Shown: positions 35,582 to 45,272, numbered from the stretch's first letter. The stretch is 64,000 nucleotides of DNA from Hoeflea_A sp039025395 (GCA_039025395.1 JBCCOK010000028.1:4963-68962); one strand, 5' to 3'. Numbers and translations: made by a program. The notes: generated from the letters alone by a model not told the origin.

Positions 35582-36742
35582 TCATCTTGTCTTCGGTTTG
35601 CCATGCTCGAAGTCGGCAAGACCGAGTCCTTGCGTAATCGCGAGGTAGGACAGAAGGTCGGAAAGCGATATGACGCCTTCAAGTCTGCCGGCTTCGGCAA
35701 CCAGCATTTTGCGCCGGTTTTTCCGCGCGATGATTTCAAACAAGGCTTCGACAGGCATATCGCCGGAAACGGTGTTGTCCTCGTTTGACACCACCAGGAT
35801 GTCGCTGAGATGGGTTGTCGGCCAGTTTTCGCGCTCGATCCCGCGGATGAGCGATGTGTCGACATAGCCCAGCAGGTGGTCGCCCTCCAAGACAGGAACG
35901 AAACTTACGCTGTGTTTGAGCATGATCTCATTGACCGTATGTTCGACACTGTCATCGACATCCGCCGTCAGCGGCTCTGTGCTCATGAGCGCCCGTACCG
36001 AATGATCCTTGAGCGCCGATTTAATGAGCAGTTGCTGGTAGCTGGCTCTCGACGCGCTAACGATGAAAAAACCGATAAGAATCTGCCACAGTCCACCAAC
36101 CGAGCTCGCCAGCAGCAGGGACAGCACACCAGAGACAATCAGCAAAGCACCGAAAACGGTTCCAAAGCCGCTGGCAATGCGCGTAGCCCAAAAAAGGTCG
36201 TGCTTGAGATGCCAAAGGGCCGCTCTCAGAACCCGCCCGCCATCAAGCGGAAACGCGGGGACAAGATTGAAAGCAGCGAGGAGAAGATTGATCAATCCCA
36301 GGTAGGAAAACACGACCGTAAGCGGCCTTGATGCGCTGTTGCTGTCGAGGTTTTCTGCAATGATATAAAACAGAAATGCCAGCGCGAAGCTCATCGCCGG
36401 ACCGGCAATGGCGATCCAGAACTCCGATACCGGATTTCTTGGCTCCTGCTCCAATTCGGCGACCCCGCCAAAGAGGAACAGCGTAATGCCGCCGACTTCA
36501 AGTCCGAAGCGGCGTGCAACCAGCGAATGCGCAAGTTCGTGGAGTATGAGCGAGGCAAAGAGGCCAAGCATCGATACAACAGAAAGAGCGATGTAATCAT
36601 ACTGCGATTGTCCGGGCAGTTCCGCCGGAAAATATGCGACTGCCAAGCTCCAGACGACCAACGCTGCAATAAGAAGCCAGCTCGGATCGATCCGGATCTT
36701 GAATCCGGCAATTTCGAACAAATTCACCGCATTCCTGAACAT
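35582..36742 (-). CDS. Site-2 protease family metalloprotease with CBS domain pair
   Basis: 386 residues from the ATG at 36742 (36766 also possible). Membrane core with zinc motif HELAH (LILHELAHSLVAR) and the third ligand in FPLDGGRVLR, then a tandem CBS module at the C-terminus (ALMSTEPLTADV and SDILVVSNED). Cleaves membrane-anchored anti-sigma factors or regulators in homologous systems; the CBS pair may sense an adenine nucleotide. A perfect FixK/FNR box lies 76 bp upstream. Confidence 0.88.
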   Translation of the reverse strand: MFRNAVNLFEIAGFKIRIDPSWLLIAALVVWSLAVAYFPAELPGQSQYDYIALSVVSMLGLFASLILHELAHSLVARRFGLEVGGITLFLFGGVAELEQEPRNPVSEFWIAIAGPAMSFALAFLFYIIAENLDSNSASRPLTVVFSYLGLINLLLAAFNLVPAFPLDGGRVLRAALWHLKHDLFWATRIASGFGTVFGALLIVSGVLSLLLASSVGGLWQILIGFFIVSASRASYQQLLIKSALKDHSVRALMSTEPLTADVDDSVEHTVNEIMLKHSVSFVPVLEGDHLLGYVDTSLIRGIERENWPTTHLSDILVVSNEDNTVSGDMPVEALFEIIARKNRRKMLVAEAGRLEGVISLSDLLSYLAITQGLGLADFEHGKPKTR

Positions 36743-36811
36743 GGTCAAACTACCGCCTGCGCTCATGGCATCGATGTCTACACCAGTCTGACGACTTGCG
36801 GGCTGCTGTTT

Positions 36812-36825
36812 TTGATTTCCATCAA
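36812..36825. promoter_or_regulatory. FixK/FNR-type box (S2P gene)
   Basis: TTGAT-TTCC-ATCAA, the best palindrome of the set. Centre is 76 bp from the ATG at 36742. Confidence 0.75.
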
Positions 36826-36989
36826 ATCGCCGGATTTTGCAGCGGCGCACCGGTGATAGCATTTCGACTGGACCGACAAATAGGATCCGTGCCGCCGATC
36901 TTCGGACTGACCGTGGCCAAACCGCTTTTGCGGTGCCAATCTGCTGAGAAACTGGATTTTCTTCAATTGTTCACTATATGTTCAGTCTT

Positions 36990-37151
36990 ATGATAATAGA
37001 TGAAAAAGAAACCAAGGACACGCAGAGCAGCGGACAGATCGACCAAAAGCAGCGTCGCTGTCTGTTGTGCGGGCTGATGTTTGACAGCTTTGGACCCGGC
37101 AATCGGATTTGCAAACGGTGCAAATCGACAAGTGTCTGGCGCCGCGGCTAG
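36990..37151 (+). CDS. Small zinc-ribbon-like protein
   Basis: 53 residues, from an ATG at 36990 to TAG at 37149-37151, too short for routine gene calls. It has two CxxC knuckles: CLLCGLMFDSFGPGNRICKRC has Cys pairs 15 residues apart (shown to 20 characters: RRCLLCGLMF and RICKRCKS). The acidic N-terminal half DEKETKD is unlike the zinc part. No ribosome site is strong. Similar mini zinc-ribbon proteins are widespread in alphaproteobacteria; function unknown. Confidence 0.6.
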   Translation: MIIDEKETKDTQSSGQIDQKQRRCLLCGLMFDSFGPGNRICKRCKSTSVWRRG

Positions 37152-37474
37152 TGTGGTGTATTTGAAATACTTTCACCCGGTGTCGCTCAATGTGGCGAAC
37201 TTCAAATTTGTTACGCCAGCTGATCGGCGGGTCGCGCAACAGTTGAAACAAACCCCAGAACTGGTTGGCTAGGACGTACGCGCGATGCACTAGTATTTGC
37301 GCAGCCAAAACGCATTTCGGCTTCAACATCCATGCCAAGGGCGAATGCGGGCCATGTCGTTGCTTGTATATGCGTTTGCCGATGCATTTTCGAACCGTTT
37401 TGACGTGCGTCAACCGGTGATGTCCAGCCTGTGCTAGCAAGCGTCAACCTGAAAAGCATTACCCGGAGAAGACA
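37152..37474 (+). other. Leader and promoter region of the BON gene
   Basis: A 323-bp gap with the FixK/FNR box at 37400-37413; nothing else coding was recognised. The upstream part (37152-37390) is AT-mixed without motif. Confidence 0.4.
37400..37413. promoter_or_regulatory. FixK/FNR-type box (BON gene)
   Basis: TTGAC-GTGC-GTCAA, a perfect palindrome, centre 68 bp before the ATG at 37475; a class II start would leave a leader of about 27 nt. Confidence 0.8.
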
Positions 37475-38125
37475 ATGGTTCCTGACCAGACTCTCAAACA
37501 GCGTGTCCTGGACGAGTTGCGGTGGGACACAAAGCTCAATGAGGCCCATATAGGCGTCACCGCGTTTGACGGTTCGATAACCCTTGGCGGCCATGTGACG
37601 AACTTTCCCGAAAAATACGCAGCCGTCGAGGCGGCAAAACGAGTACGGGGTGTCAAGGCGGTAGCGGACGAAATCAATGTTCATCTGCCTTCCGAGCACC
37701 GCCTCGACGACAGCGATATTGCAAAACGCATTGCCCATGTTCTGGAATGGAATGTCTCCATCCCAGAAAGCGATGTTAAGGCAAGGGTTCGCGATGGATA
37801 TGTCATACTGACCGGCGAAGTCGATTGGCATCAGCAACGCTCGCATATCGTTCGGCAAGTGGAACATGTCGGCGGCATCAGGGATGTGACAAATCAGATC
37901 ATGCTCAAAAAGCGTCCAGTGTCAGAAGACATCAAAGAACAGATACAAAGCGCTCTTCACAGAAATTCCGAGAAGGAAGCCGACCAAATCACTGTATCGG
38001 TTTCAGGCGATACAGTGACGCTGGAAGGCTGCGTACGTGATCTCTACGAGAGAGACCTGGTCGAGGATGCAGCCTGGTCGGCTGCTGGTGTGCGTCATGT
38101 GGTGGACAATATCCGGATCTCGTAG
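37475..38125 (+). CDS. BON-domain protein with three BON repeats (OsmY-like)
   Basis: 216 residues; the ATG follows GGAGAAGACA, a good ribosome site. Three BON repeats of about 65-70 residues each start at DQTLKQRVLDEL, SDIAKRIAHVLE and EDIKEQIQSALH, with the conserved Gly in ITLGGHV, VILTGEV and VTLEGCV. No signal peptide is visible, so it may act in the cytoplasm. BON modules bind phospholipids or membranes and are induced by stress. FixK/FNR box upstream. Confidence 0.88.
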   Translation: MVPDQTLKQRVLDELRWDTKLNEAHIGVTAFDGSITLGGHVTNFPEKYAAVEAAKRVRGVKAVADEINVHLPSEHRLDDSDIAKRIAHVLEWNVSIPESDVKARVRDGYVILTGEVDWHQQRSHIVRQVEHVGGIRDVTNQIMLKKRPVSEDIKEQIQSALHRNSEKEADQITVSVSGDTVTLEGCVRDLYERDLVEDAAWSAAGVRHVVDNIRIS

Positions 38126-38129
38126 TTGT

Positions 38130-38453
38130 CAAACTCTGAGCGAGATCGATGATCGGCAGTCCGCGGATCTTGTCTTTTCCATAATTCGAATGGCGTCTTC
38201 GATCCCTTCGCCTTCCAGACACCAGATGGTCTCGCGCAAAATCACGTCGCGGGCCGTCATCATGTCAGGTTGCTGACCCCCAAAAGGCTGCGCATGCCAG
38301 GCCGCGGGCTGTCAGCATCCCTATGAGGCGGTCGTTTTTGCCGACAGGAACTGCGCCGATATCTTCTGTCTGCATGATTTGCGCGATTTCATTCAGTTTC
38401 GCGCCCGATTCGACCCAGGAAAGGCCGCTATGCATGACATCTTTGACCTTCAT
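38130..38453 (-). pseudogene. CBS-domain protein, frameshifted and truncated
   Basis: Start ATG 38453 behind GAGGAT (frame is open to 38549 but unneeded). The first CBS motif is intact (MKVKDVMHSG, RLIGMLTARG), then the frame ends at TGA 38265-38267. The next frame continues with MTARDVILRE, IEDAIRIMEK, and near 38172 a second shift gives KDKIRGLPIIDL before the C-terminus fades. This looks like a former two-CBS stress protein with two frameshifts. Its FixK/FNR box survives. Confidence 0.75.
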
Positions 38454-38523
38454 ATCATCCTCTTTGAGAACGCGCGTCGATACGTGCGCTTGGATGAAAG
38501 GTACGTCTTTCAGGGTGCGTTTC

Positions 38524-38537
38524 TTGATCTGCGTCAA
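38524..38537. promoter_or_regulatory. FixK/FNR-type box (CBS pseudogene)
   Basis: TTGA-TCTGCG-TCAA; centre 77 bp from the ATG at 38453, which supports that start. Perfect half-sites remain despite the decayed gene. Confidence 0.7.
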
Positions 38538-38647
38538 AAGCGTTGTCACACCGGTTTTGTGCGCAATGTTACGCCGGAAGAACCGCTGCGCACCGCACGA
38601 TGCTGTGATTTCGGATTGTTGGCTGCAGCTGCGGGTGATTGGGCCTC

Positions 38648-40270
38648 TCAGTCGTCGGGGAAATCGGGTTCCAGCTCAAGTTCCATGCGGTGATCCGGCG
38701 TCATGCTGGTTGCGATGATCTGATGATAGACGATCCGCCACACGTGATATGTAACGCGGTGGAGCCAGCGGATACCATCCAGCCGGGCGACCAGTTCGTC
38801 GATATCGCCTCTTCCGGCCGGAATGTGATCGATCGCCCTGTTACGATATGAGTATCTCTGCTTCCGAAGATGCCTGCGTAGCGCGTCCATTGCTTTCTCA
38901 TCGGGTTCCGCGAAGTCTCCTGGAGATAATGCTTCCAAAGCATCGGAGAGGTTCTCGCCCAGCTGTGCCAGATCCGGATTGGAATCGATGGACCTTATCC
39001 GCTCGCTTTGCAGGCATCGATTGTGGAGCCTTATCAGGTGGTCGAGTGCATGAAGTGCTGCCGTGTAACGTGCGTGGATCGCCTTGTCTTCGGGATCGCT
39101 GTTGACCCGTTCGGCAAAACGCCTCAGCGTTTCGAGCGCATTGCCGGTCTCAACCAGACTCCTCCGCGCCTGAGAGTTGTCTGGTTCACGAAGTCGATCA
39201 TGGACCGTCGCGAACAGGGTGATCGCGATTTCATTGATTGTTGCGGCCAGCGCATCGGTTGCGGCCGCCGTATCCGAAAGCAGTCGGCTGTCTAGCCGTG
39301 CTGTTAGCGGTGGACCCCGTTCGGGAACAAGGCGTGTTACAAGCCTGGCAAAACTGTTCGTGAAGCCGATCACCAAGACCACACCGAGCAAGTTGAAGAT
39401 CGTGTGAAACGCGACCAGCGAAATCTGTGGGTCGAAGACGGCGGTGCGTGCGGAGACGATTTCAATGAGCGCGGCCAAGGGATTCAGAAGGATGAACGCC
39501 ATGACCCCGGTCATCACGTTGTAAAGGACATGGGCATATCCGGTCCTGCGCGTTGCGGTGGAGCCGCCGAGTGTTGCCAGCGCGGCGGTAAAGGTGGTGC
39601 CGACATCCATGCCGATGACCATGGCTGCTGCCTGCGGAAAGGTGATAGCCTCAGTCGACAGTGCTGCCAGAGCGATGGCAACACCGGCACTTGAGGATTG
39701 TGTGACGATTGTTATGGCGATCCCGATCAGAACAAGCTGCAGGCGTCCTAAGATCGTATTGCCTGGAAAATCGGATGGGCTGACAACTTCCTTGAGGAAC
39801 GACATGCCGTCCTGCATGGCGTCAATGCCAATAAAAAGCAGGCTGAATCCAGCGAGCGCCCAACCGACATGCTTCCAACGCCCTGCGGCAAAGATGTTCA
39901 TCAGCGCCCCGACCAGTACAAGCGGTGTCACAATAAGGCCGAGTTGAAGCTTGAATCCGAGTATCGCGACAAGCCAACCCGTGACCGTCGTTCCGATATT
40001 GGCACCGAATATGATTCCGAGCGCCTGTGGAAAGGTTAGCAGGCCTGCGCCTACAAAACCCACAGTTGCCACGGTTGTCGCGCTTGAGGATTGCAGGATA
40101 GCAGTCGTCAGGGCGCCCGAAGCTGCGCCGCTCAGCGGGCTGCGGGTCGAGCGGCGCAAAAAACTACGCAGCGCATTTCCGGCAAGTTTACGCAAGCCAT
40201 CCGTGAGGATGTACATCCCCATCAGGAAAAGACCAACGCCTCCGACCGCCTTTAAGATCAGCACATCCAT
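38648..40270 (-). CDS. Na+/Pi cotransporter family protein with PhoU-like C-terminal domain
   Basis: 540 residues. Two repeats carry the QSSSAT signature (ILQSSSATTVATVGF and VTQSSSAGVAIAL) characteristic of type II sodium/phosphate symporters; eight or so membrane segments precede residue about 330. The remaining 200 residues form a helical PhoU-like cytosolic domain (AATINEIAITLFATV to HVWRIVYHQ). Convergent with the CBS pseudogene; 250 bp of non-coding separates it from the RND operon. Confidence 0.9.
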   Translation of the reverse strand: MDVLILKAVGGVGLFLMGMYILTDGLRKLAGNALRSFLRRSTRSPLSGAASGALTTAILQSSSATTVATVGFVGAGLLTFPQALGIIFGANIGTTVTGWLVAILGFKLQLGLIVTPLVLVGALMNIFAAGRWKHVGWALAGFSLLFIGIDAMQDGMSFLKEVVSPSDFPGNTILGRLQLVLIGIAITIVTQSSSAGVAIALAALSTEAITFPQAAAMVIGMDVGTTFTAALATLGGSTATRRTGYAHVLYNVMTGVMAFILLNPLAALIEIVSARTAVFDPQISLVAFHTIFNLLGVVLVIGFTNSFARLVTRLVPERGPPLTARLDSRLLSDTAAATDALAATINEIAITLFATVHDRLREPDNSQARRSLVETGNALETLRRFAERVNSDPEDKAIHARYTAALHALDHLIRLHNRCLQSERIRSIDSNPDLAQLGENLSDALEALSPGDFAEPDEKAMDALRRHLRKQRYSYRNRAIDHIPAGRGDIDELVARLDGIRWLHRVTYHVWRIVYHQIIATSMTPDHRMELELEPDFPDD

Positions 40271-40517
40271 GGAGCCTGACCCTTACGATGGCAAAACCTT
40301 TGCAGACGGCATTGTACACTGAAAGCGGGCGGAGCCCACGTCGGCACACAGGTGAATCTGACACGGCTCCCTCGCATGGAATTCGTGTTCTTACAGGCGG
40401 CGCAGACCAACGCGCTTTCCCGGTCACGACTCGGCTGATTGGTGATGTTGAATTCCATTGGGCTACCGCCGATCAAATGTCATGTCCGTTTACTATGGAT
40501 AACGGTAAGTCCGCGCG

Positions 40518-43500
40518 TTACGTCCGCAGAACCCGGTAGATTGCCGGGATCACCAACACCGTCAGCAGGGTCGAGGACAGGAGGCCGAACAGCAACGAAA
40601 TAGCCAGCCCCTGAAAAATCGGATCCGCCAGAATGACTGCTGCGCCGATCATGGCGGCGACGGCAGTGAGCAGGATCGGCCTGAAGCGGATGGCACCGGC
40701 CGCGACAAGGATCTCGACCAGGGGTCGATCCGGATCAGCGGCGTTGCGGATGAAGTCGACCAGCAAGATCGAGTTGCGCACGATAATACCCGCCAGCGCG
40801 ATGAAACCGATCATTGACGTTGCGGAAAATGGTGCACCGAACAGCCAGTGCCCGCCCATGATACCGATAAAGGTCAGCGGGATCGGTGTCAGAATGACCA
40901 GCGGTAGTTTGAAAGAGCCGAATTGTGCGACAACGAGGATGTAAATCCCCAACAGCGCGATGATGAATGCCGCGCCCATGTCGCGGAAGGTGACCCAGGT
41001 CACTTCCCATTCGCCGTCCCATAGAAGCGTGGAAACAGACTCGTCCCGGGGCTGGCCGTGAAGAGAGATCAACGGCTTGGCCAGACCGGTCCAATCCTGT
41101 TCATCCAGGGCTGCCTGCACGGCAAGCATGCCGTAAAGCGGCGCCTCGAACGCACCGGCCAGTTCTGCGGTGACCATCTCGGCGGCCCGGCCGTTGTGGC
41201 GAAAGATGGGAAAGGACGACTCTTCCGCCTGAATGCGTACGACGTCGCCAAGTTCCACGACGCCGCGCCCGCCGGGCAAGACGTTGGCCGGGATCGGCGT
41301 CGTAAGAAATCGCTCATCAAGCGTATCGTGGGAATCGATCCGTTCGATCGTGATCGGGATCGGCTGCCGGCCGCCGCCCCGATGTGAATAGCCGACCGTG
41401 GTGGTGCCGTTCAGCGTGGCGATCGTTTCGAAGACGTCATGTTCCTCGACGCGGAAGAACTCTGCGTCGTCGGTCGAGACGGCAATGCGGAGCCGGCGCA
41501 CCCGCTGTCCAAAGGAATTGTCGACATCGACAACGAACGGCACCGACCGGAACGCCGCTTCCACGCGCGCTGCAACCGCGCGGCGTGTTTGAGCGTCGGG
41601 GCCATAGACTTCGGCCAGCAGAGTCGCGATCACCGGCGGACCGGGTGGAGGCTCGACGACCTTCAGGCTTGTCCCGTCAGGGACATCCAGCGCTGCGATG
41701 CGTCTGCGTATATCCAATGCGACCTCATGGCTGCTGCGGCTGCGTTGCGACTTGGGCGTCAGGTTGATCGCCACATCCCCAAGATGCGGCTGGGCGCGCA
41801 GATAGTAATGCCTGACGAGGCCGTTGAAGTTGTACGGCGCTGCAGTACCGGCATGCGTCTGCGTCGATCGGACTTCATCAAGTTCCAGTACCTGTCGGCT
41901 GACGGCCTGGGCGATCGCGTCAGTGTCCTCCAGCGCTGAACCTTCGGGCATGTCGATAACGACGGCGAGCTCAGATTTATTGTCGAAGGGCAGCAGTTTT
42001 ACGGTGACGTCCCGCGTGTAGAATAGCCCCAGCGACGCCAGCGTCAGAAAACCGACCGCGAGGAGAAACAGCCAACTGACCGGTTTTGATGAAAGCACCG
42101 GCCGCGCGACCGCAGTATAGGCTTTTCCAAGGCCACCGCCGTCCGCCGTACCATGGTCGGCATGCGCCTCCTTCTGACCAGCAAATTTCAGCATCAGCCA
42201 TGGAGTGACAATCACGGCGATGAAGAATGAGAAAATCATCGCGGCAGAGGCATTCACCGGAATGGGGCTCATATAGGGCCCCATCATCCCGGAAACGAAG
42301 AGCATCGGCAGCAGCGCGGCCACGACGGTGAGTGTTGCGACGATGGTCGGGTTGCCAACTTCCGCCACGGCTTCGATGGCGGCTTGAGGCTTTCTGCGCC
42401 CATCCGCCATGGCCCAGTGGCGGGCAATATTTTCGATGACGACGATGGCATCGTCGACAAGGATGCCGATTGAAAAGATCAGTGCAAAGAGCGAAACGCG
42501 GTTGAGCGTGTATCCCATCAGCCAAGATGCAAACAGGGTAAGCAGAATGGTTACCGGAATGACGATCGCGACAACGCACGCCTCGCGCCAGCCAATGGCA
42601 AGCCAGATCAATCCGATAATGGAAACGGTCGCAAGTCCAAGATGGAACAAAAGCTCGTTGGCCTTTTCATTCGCAGTCTCTCCATAATCGCGCGTCACCT
42701 CGACTTCGATCTCGGCCGGAATGAGGTTGCCTTCGAGAAGTTCCACGCGCTCGATGATTTCATGGGCGACGTTCACCGCGTTCGATCCTGCACGCTTGGC
42801 CACCGCGAGCGTGACCGAGGGGACCCGAAGCAGTCCGTCACGCGTCCGCATAGTCGTGGAGACCATCAGGTTCCCCGCATCGAAGGTGAAGGAAACATCG
42901 GCGACGTCACGCACATAAACCGGTCGCTCGTCACGCGAGGTGATCAGTAGGTTGCTGATCTCGGTCGGCGACCTGAGTGTTTGGCCTGCTATGATCTCTA
43001 TTTCCTGGCCACCATCGCGAACCTTGCCGGTTGGCTGGACACTGTTTGCGCCGGTCACCTTGCCGGCAAGCTGCTGGAGGGTGATGCCGTAGAGTGCGAG
43101 CCGCTCGGGATCGGGTGCGACGCGCAGCATCTCGCCCACTTCGCCGACCAGATATGTCAGGCCGACATCCTCGATCTTGGCGATTTCCGTCTGCAGTTCG
43201 CGCGCCACTCGGGTTAAATCGTTCGCCGAAAACCTGTCTGCCGCGGCGACGCTGGGATGGAGCGTCAAGGCCACGATGGCAACATCATCAATGCCGCGAC
43301 CGACGATCAAAGGCTCAGGGACACCCACCGGGATGCGGTCGAAGTTTGACCTGACCTTGTCGTGAACGCGCAGGACAGCCGTGTCGGAAGACGTACCCAC
43401 GATGAAGCGTGCCGTAACAAGAACGGCATCATCCTGTGTTTGAGAGTAGACATGCTCGACACCGTCAATTCCTTTGACGATGGTCTCGAGCGGCTCAGTG

Positions 43501-43718
43501 ACGAGCTTGACGGCATCGACGGCTTTCAGGCCATCGGAACGCACATGGATATCGACCATTGGAACGGAAATCTGAGGTTCTTCTTCGCGCGGCAGCGAAA
43601 ACAGCGCAACCAGCCCGAAAACCAAAGCCGAAATCAGAATGAGCGGGGTGAGCGGCGATCCGATAAACGCGCGTGTCAGCCATCCCGCGATCCCCAGAGC
43701 CGGAGTTCCGGTTTTCAT
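40518..43718 (-). CDS. RND efflux pump inner-membrane permease
   Basis: 1066 residues with 12 membrane segments and two large periplasmic loops; typical motifs FSIGILVDDAIVVIENI, GMMGPYMSPIPVNASAA, GFIALAGIIVRNSILLVDFI. Takes up substrate from the periplasm or membrane and exports it with an adaptor and an outer-membrane channel driven by proton flow. The adaptor gene overlaps its start by 4 bp; no outer-membrane channel gene is present here, so a distant TolC is assumed. Substrate class unclear. Confidence 0.93.
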   Translation of the reverse strand: MKTGTPALGIAGWLTRAFIGSPLTPLILISALVFGLVALFSLPREEEPQISVPMVDIHVRSDGLKAVDAVKLVTEPLETIVKGIDGVEHVYSQTQDDAVLVTARFIVGTSSDTAVLRVHDKVRSNFDRIPVGVPEPLIVGRGIDDVAIVALTLHPSVAAADRFSANDLTRVARELQTEIAKIEDVGLTYLVGEVGEMLRVAPDPERLALYGITLQQLAGKVTGANSVQPTGKVRDGGQEIEIIAGQTLRSPTEISNLLITSRDERPVYVRDVADVSFTFDAGNLMVSTTMRTRDGLLRVPSVTLAVAKRAGSNAVNVAHEIIERVELLEGNLIPAEIEVEVTRDYGETANEKANELLFHLGLATVSIIGLIWLAIGWREACVVAIVIPVTILLTLFASWLMGYTLNRVSLFALIFSIGILVDDAIVVIENIARHWAMADGRRKPQAAIEAVAEVGNPTIVATLTVVAALLPMLFVSGMMGPYMSPIPVNASAAMIFSFFIAVIVTPWLMLKFAGQKEAHADHGTADGGGLGKAYTAVARPVLSSKPVSWLFLLAVGFLTLASLGLFYTRDVTVKLLPFDNKSELAVVIDMPEGSALEDTDAIAQAVSRQVLELDEVRSTQTHAGTAAPYNFNGLVRHYYLRAQPHLGDVAINLTPKSQRSRSSHEVALDIRRRIAALDVPDGTSLKVVEPPPGPPVIATLLAEVYGPDAQTRRAVAARVEAAFRSVPFVVDVDNSFGQRVRRLRIAVSTDDAEFFRVEEHDVFETIATLNGTTTVGYSHRGGGRQPIPITIERIDSHDTLDERFLTTPIPANVLPGGRGVVELGDVVRIQAEESSFPIFRHNGRAAEMVTAELAGAFEAPLYGMLAVQAALDEQDWTGLAKPLISLHGQPRDESVSTLLWDGEWEVTWVTFRDMGAAFIIALLGIYILVVAQFGSFKLPLVILTPIPLTFIGIMGGHWLFGAPFSATSMIGFIALAGIIVRNSILLVDFIRNAADPDRPLVEILVAAGAIRFRPILLTAVAAMIGAAVILADPIFQGLAISLLFGLLSSTLLTVLVIPAIYRVLRT

Positions 43719-44680
43719 GGTAACACGACCCTGTCGCCGGGCTTGAGGCCAGTGAGTATCTCGACATGATCCTCGCCGTCATGCACCACCTGTGTCCCTG
43801 AAACAACGGCCCGTTCGACGACCGCCGCGCCATCTTCGACATTGACGAAATCAATTCCGAAACGCGTCGTAAGGGCTTGCTTGGGCACGAGTAGTGCGTT
43901 GCGTTCGCCGACCGGGACGCGCACCAGCACTCTTGCGTCGATAAAGTCGGTGTCCAGCGACGCAACCTCAACATCTGAAATCACCCGGCCGTTCTCGATC
44001 TGCGGATAGATTTTTGCGAGGCGACCGTCGGTGCGGATGCCGTCGGCCGTGACATAGATCTTTGCGCCTTCCTGCAGTCTCGTCGCGTGTCGTTCCGGAA
44101 TGGCAAGACGGAGGAATACACCCCCGCCGCCTATCATCGCGACTTCCTCGCCCGCCCTGATGACGGTGCCGCGGGTCGTAGGAACTTTCAGGACGGTGCC
44201 ATCTGTCGGCGCAAGGACCTCACCTTCAAGGGTCCGCTGCACGAGAACGAGGCGCTCGGCCTCGACGGCGGCTATATCATTGCGAACGACATCGACCTGT
44301 GTGCGCAACTGATCGATGCGCTGGCGTGTCGCCACACCCCTCTCGACAAGTGTTTGACCGAGTGCCAGCTCTGCTTGGGCGGTTTCACTTTGGGACTGAA
44401 GTGCCCTCAACCGCGCGTCTAGCGCCGCGATCTGGAACGCGATCTTGTCATCTCTGACTTTTGCGATTTTCTGACCGGCCTTAACCCGATCACCTTCGCT
44501 CACGTCCAGTTCGACGATAAGTCCGCCGATCCGTGCCCGCGCCGGAACCAGGTCCCGTGCTTCCACCCGCCCATAGACGGCCTTCCATTCCGTTACCGCG
44601 GTTGGCTTCAGGGTGAGGGTCTCGGCATGTGCTGTGGCAGCGCCCGCTACAAAGATGATCAGTAAAGCGATGATTGGCAT
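43715..44680 (-). CDS. RND efflux pump periplasmic adaptor (MFP)
   Basis: 321 residues with a signal peptide (MPIIALLIIFVAGAATAHAE). Lipoyl/biotinyl-like motif RIGGLIVELDVSEGDRV, a coiled coil (about 70-150), and the beta-barrel part with VLKVPTTRGTVI. It bridges the permease and the outer-membrane channel. A perfect FixK/FNR box lies about 79 bp upstream, an unusual partner for a drug-type pump. Confidence 0.9.
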   Translation of the reverse strand: MPIIALLIIFVAGAATAHAETLTLKPTAVTEWKAVYGRVEARDLVPARARIGGLIVELDVSEGDRVKAGQKIAKVRDDKIAFQIAALDARLRALQSQSETAQAELALGQTLVERGVATRQRIDQLRTQVDVVRNDIAAVEAERLVLVQRTLEGEVLAPTDGTVLKVPTTRGTVIRAGEEVAMIGGGGVFLRLAIPERHATRLQEGAKIYVTADGIRTDGRLAKIYPQIENGRVISDVEVASLDTDFIDARVLVRVPVGERNALLVPKQALTTRFGIDFVNVEDGAAVVERAVVSGTQVVHDGEDHVEILTGLKPGDRVVLP

Positions 44681-44752
44681 GCTTGCCTCTGCTGATAAGG
44701 ATTTCCCGATTGAACACGTGTCGGCATCTTCGTTGAATTTGCCGCCTGCATA

Positions 44753-44766
44753 TTGACGCGGGTCAA
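44753..44766. promoter_or_regulatory. FixK/FNR-type box (RND operon)
   Basis: TTGAC-GCGG-GTCAA, a perfect palindrome, centre 79 bp before the adaptor ATG at 44680; a class II start would leave a leader of about 38 nt. Confidence 0.75.
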
Positions 44767-45005
44767 TGTTCGATCACGGTCTTGCATCGGGAATCCGGCT
44801 GTAAACCTTTGAAACGGATGTCTTTCACCAGAGTCCCGCGACGGCGCCCAAGCGAGCCAGTCGCACCCGTCCGCACTCCGGACGGTCATTCTGAAGAATG
44901 AACAGGTGGCCTTTGACGGGTGCTGGGCGAGGTTGTACGGCGGCGACCACTTCAGCGTGGCCGCCGCTGCCAAAAACCGCATCCGCAGCACACATGTTCG
45001 CTGCT
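44767..45005. other. Intergenic stretch behind the DUF2892 gene
   Basis: A minus-strand open frame (44825 upward; MCAADAVFGSGGHAEV) is possible but has no family or ribosome site. One GC-rich hairpin, CCGTCCG/CGGACGG with a 5-base loop, lies at 44867-44885; no T run follows on either strand. Nothing else noted. Confidence 0.3.
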
Positions 45006-45215
45006 TCAGGCGTCCCTGCAGGTTTTGAATCCGGCGACACTGTAGAGCGGACAGGTACCGACAAAGGCAGTGAGTGCAAATATGATTGCGACGCCGATCG
45101 CCAGCCAGTGCAGGAAACCTGCTGCAGCAAAGCCCGTTGCAAATGCGATGAATATCAGAAAAACCGCTGCAACCAGGCGTGCAGCGCGATCGATCTTGCC
45201 CATGTTCGTGGTCAT
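45006..45215 (-). CDS. DUF2892-family (YgaP-like) small membrane protein
   Basis: 69 residues with two membrane segments (LVAAVFLIFIAFATGFAAAG and LAIGVAIIFALTAFVG) and the family Cys motif GTCPLYSVAGFKTC, like the membrane domain attached to rhodanese in YgaP. Function unclear; these proteins occur with sulphur and persulphide genes. An unusual palindrome lies 58-72 bp upstream. Confidence 0.85.
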   Translation of the reverse strand: MTTNMGKIDRAARLVAAVFLIFIAFATGFAAAGFLHWLAIGVAIIFALTAFVGTCPLYSVAGFKTCRDA

Positions 45216-45272
45216 GTCGTCTCCCGAGGTGTTTCACTTCGACAACAATCGCACAGGACACGATCTGACCTC

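Noticed and set aside
44867..44885. GC-rich hairpin as a rho-independent terminator
   Set aside because: No T run follows the stem on either strand.
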